Below are positions 20,394 to 20,407 of a stretch of DNA of 20,407 nt, in pieces. The stretch is from Prevotella sp. UBA1378 (GTDB lineage Bacteria; Bacteroidota; Bacteroidia; Bacteroidales; Bacteroidaceae): contig DBRC01000022.1 in the NCBI GenBank assembly GCA_002305505.1, forward strand, positions 120,799-141,205, read 5' to 3'. Below the pieces are notes generated by a model. It was not told where the DNA came from. It worked only from the letters and a program-made list of their open reading frames with translations, and searched no databases. Positions within the stretch are counted from its first letter, which is position 1. The number at the start of each line of letters is the position of its first letter. A program made the position numbers and the translations under genes.

Positions 20394-20407
20394 CGTACAA
20401 GCATCTT
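20394..20407. repeat. Partial second copy of the palindromic repeat, cut by the window end
   Basis: CGTACAAGCATCTT is identical to 8525-8538, the first unit of the four-palindrome array, and the window stops within the unit. It lies 36 bp upstream of the -33 element of the GH127-like gene. Whether a full array follows cannot be seen. Confidence 0.75.

Overview
This window reads as chromosome of a Bacteroidales bacterium (phylum Bacteroidota), probably a Bacteroidaceae relative with roughly 50% GC. The evidence is: repeated promoters of the Bacteroides type (-33 TTTG, 19-20 bp spacer, -7 TAnnTTTG) and no Shine-Dalgarno dependence; a NigD-like lipoprotein; a long secreted GH127-type glycosidase ending in a Bacteroidetes-style C-terminal motif; LpxH; and a three-helix membrane diadenylate cyclase next to folP. 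Most genes are core housekeeping. The unusual material is in the intergenic DNA.

Layout. 1-340: a perfect 62-bp palindrome (31-92), then a probable group II intron 3' end (domains V and VI) that abuts the CCA end of tRNA-Pro(CGG) on the minus strand. 405-640: tRNA-Pro and tRNA-Phe(GAA) diverge, and a strong hairpin terminator follows tRNA-Phe. 736-2061 (-): murF, divergent from a DUF805 membrane protein (2204-2731, +). 2732-2920: a degenerate short-repeat spacer. 2928-4650 (+): folP and cdaA/dacA. 4760-6998 (+): pta-ackA. 7000-7176: two hairpins between convergent genes. 7177-8301 (-): a DUF59 Fe-S assembly protein followed by lpxH. 8340-8657: a spacer with a four-unit palindromic array and other short repeats. 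8658-13383 (-): a five-gene cell-envelope operon in transcription order PASTA protein, rluD, ddl, PlsC-like acyltransferase, NigD-like lipoprotein. 13611-13766 (-): rpmH, divergent from efp (13946-14512, +). 14619-15656 (+): family 2 glycosyltransferase. 15658-15708: heptad repeats. 15782-16468 (+): radC. 16475-20209 (-): the 1244-residue GH127-like enzyme with its promoter at 20327-20358. The window ends inside what looks like another copy of the palindromic repeat.

How the genes fit together. Pta and AckA form the acetate/ATP overflow pathway. MurF and Ddl act in consecutive steps of peptidoglycan precursor synthesis, since Ddl makes the D-Ala-D-Ala that MurF adds. A PASTA-domain membrane protein, a domain type usually linked to cell-wall sensing, sits at the head of the ddl operon. 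LpxH acts in lipid A synthesis and the PlsC-like protein probably in phospholipid synthesis. CdaA makes c-di-AMP, a cell-wall and osmotic signal in other bacteria.

I found no convincing undescribed protein system. The best candidates for something undescribed are repeats: the 22-bp-period palindrome array at 8521-8613 with a partial copy at 20394-20407; the 62-bp palindrome; and a heptad-repeat element sharing an exact 20-mer on opposite strands at 8414-8433 and 15677-15696.
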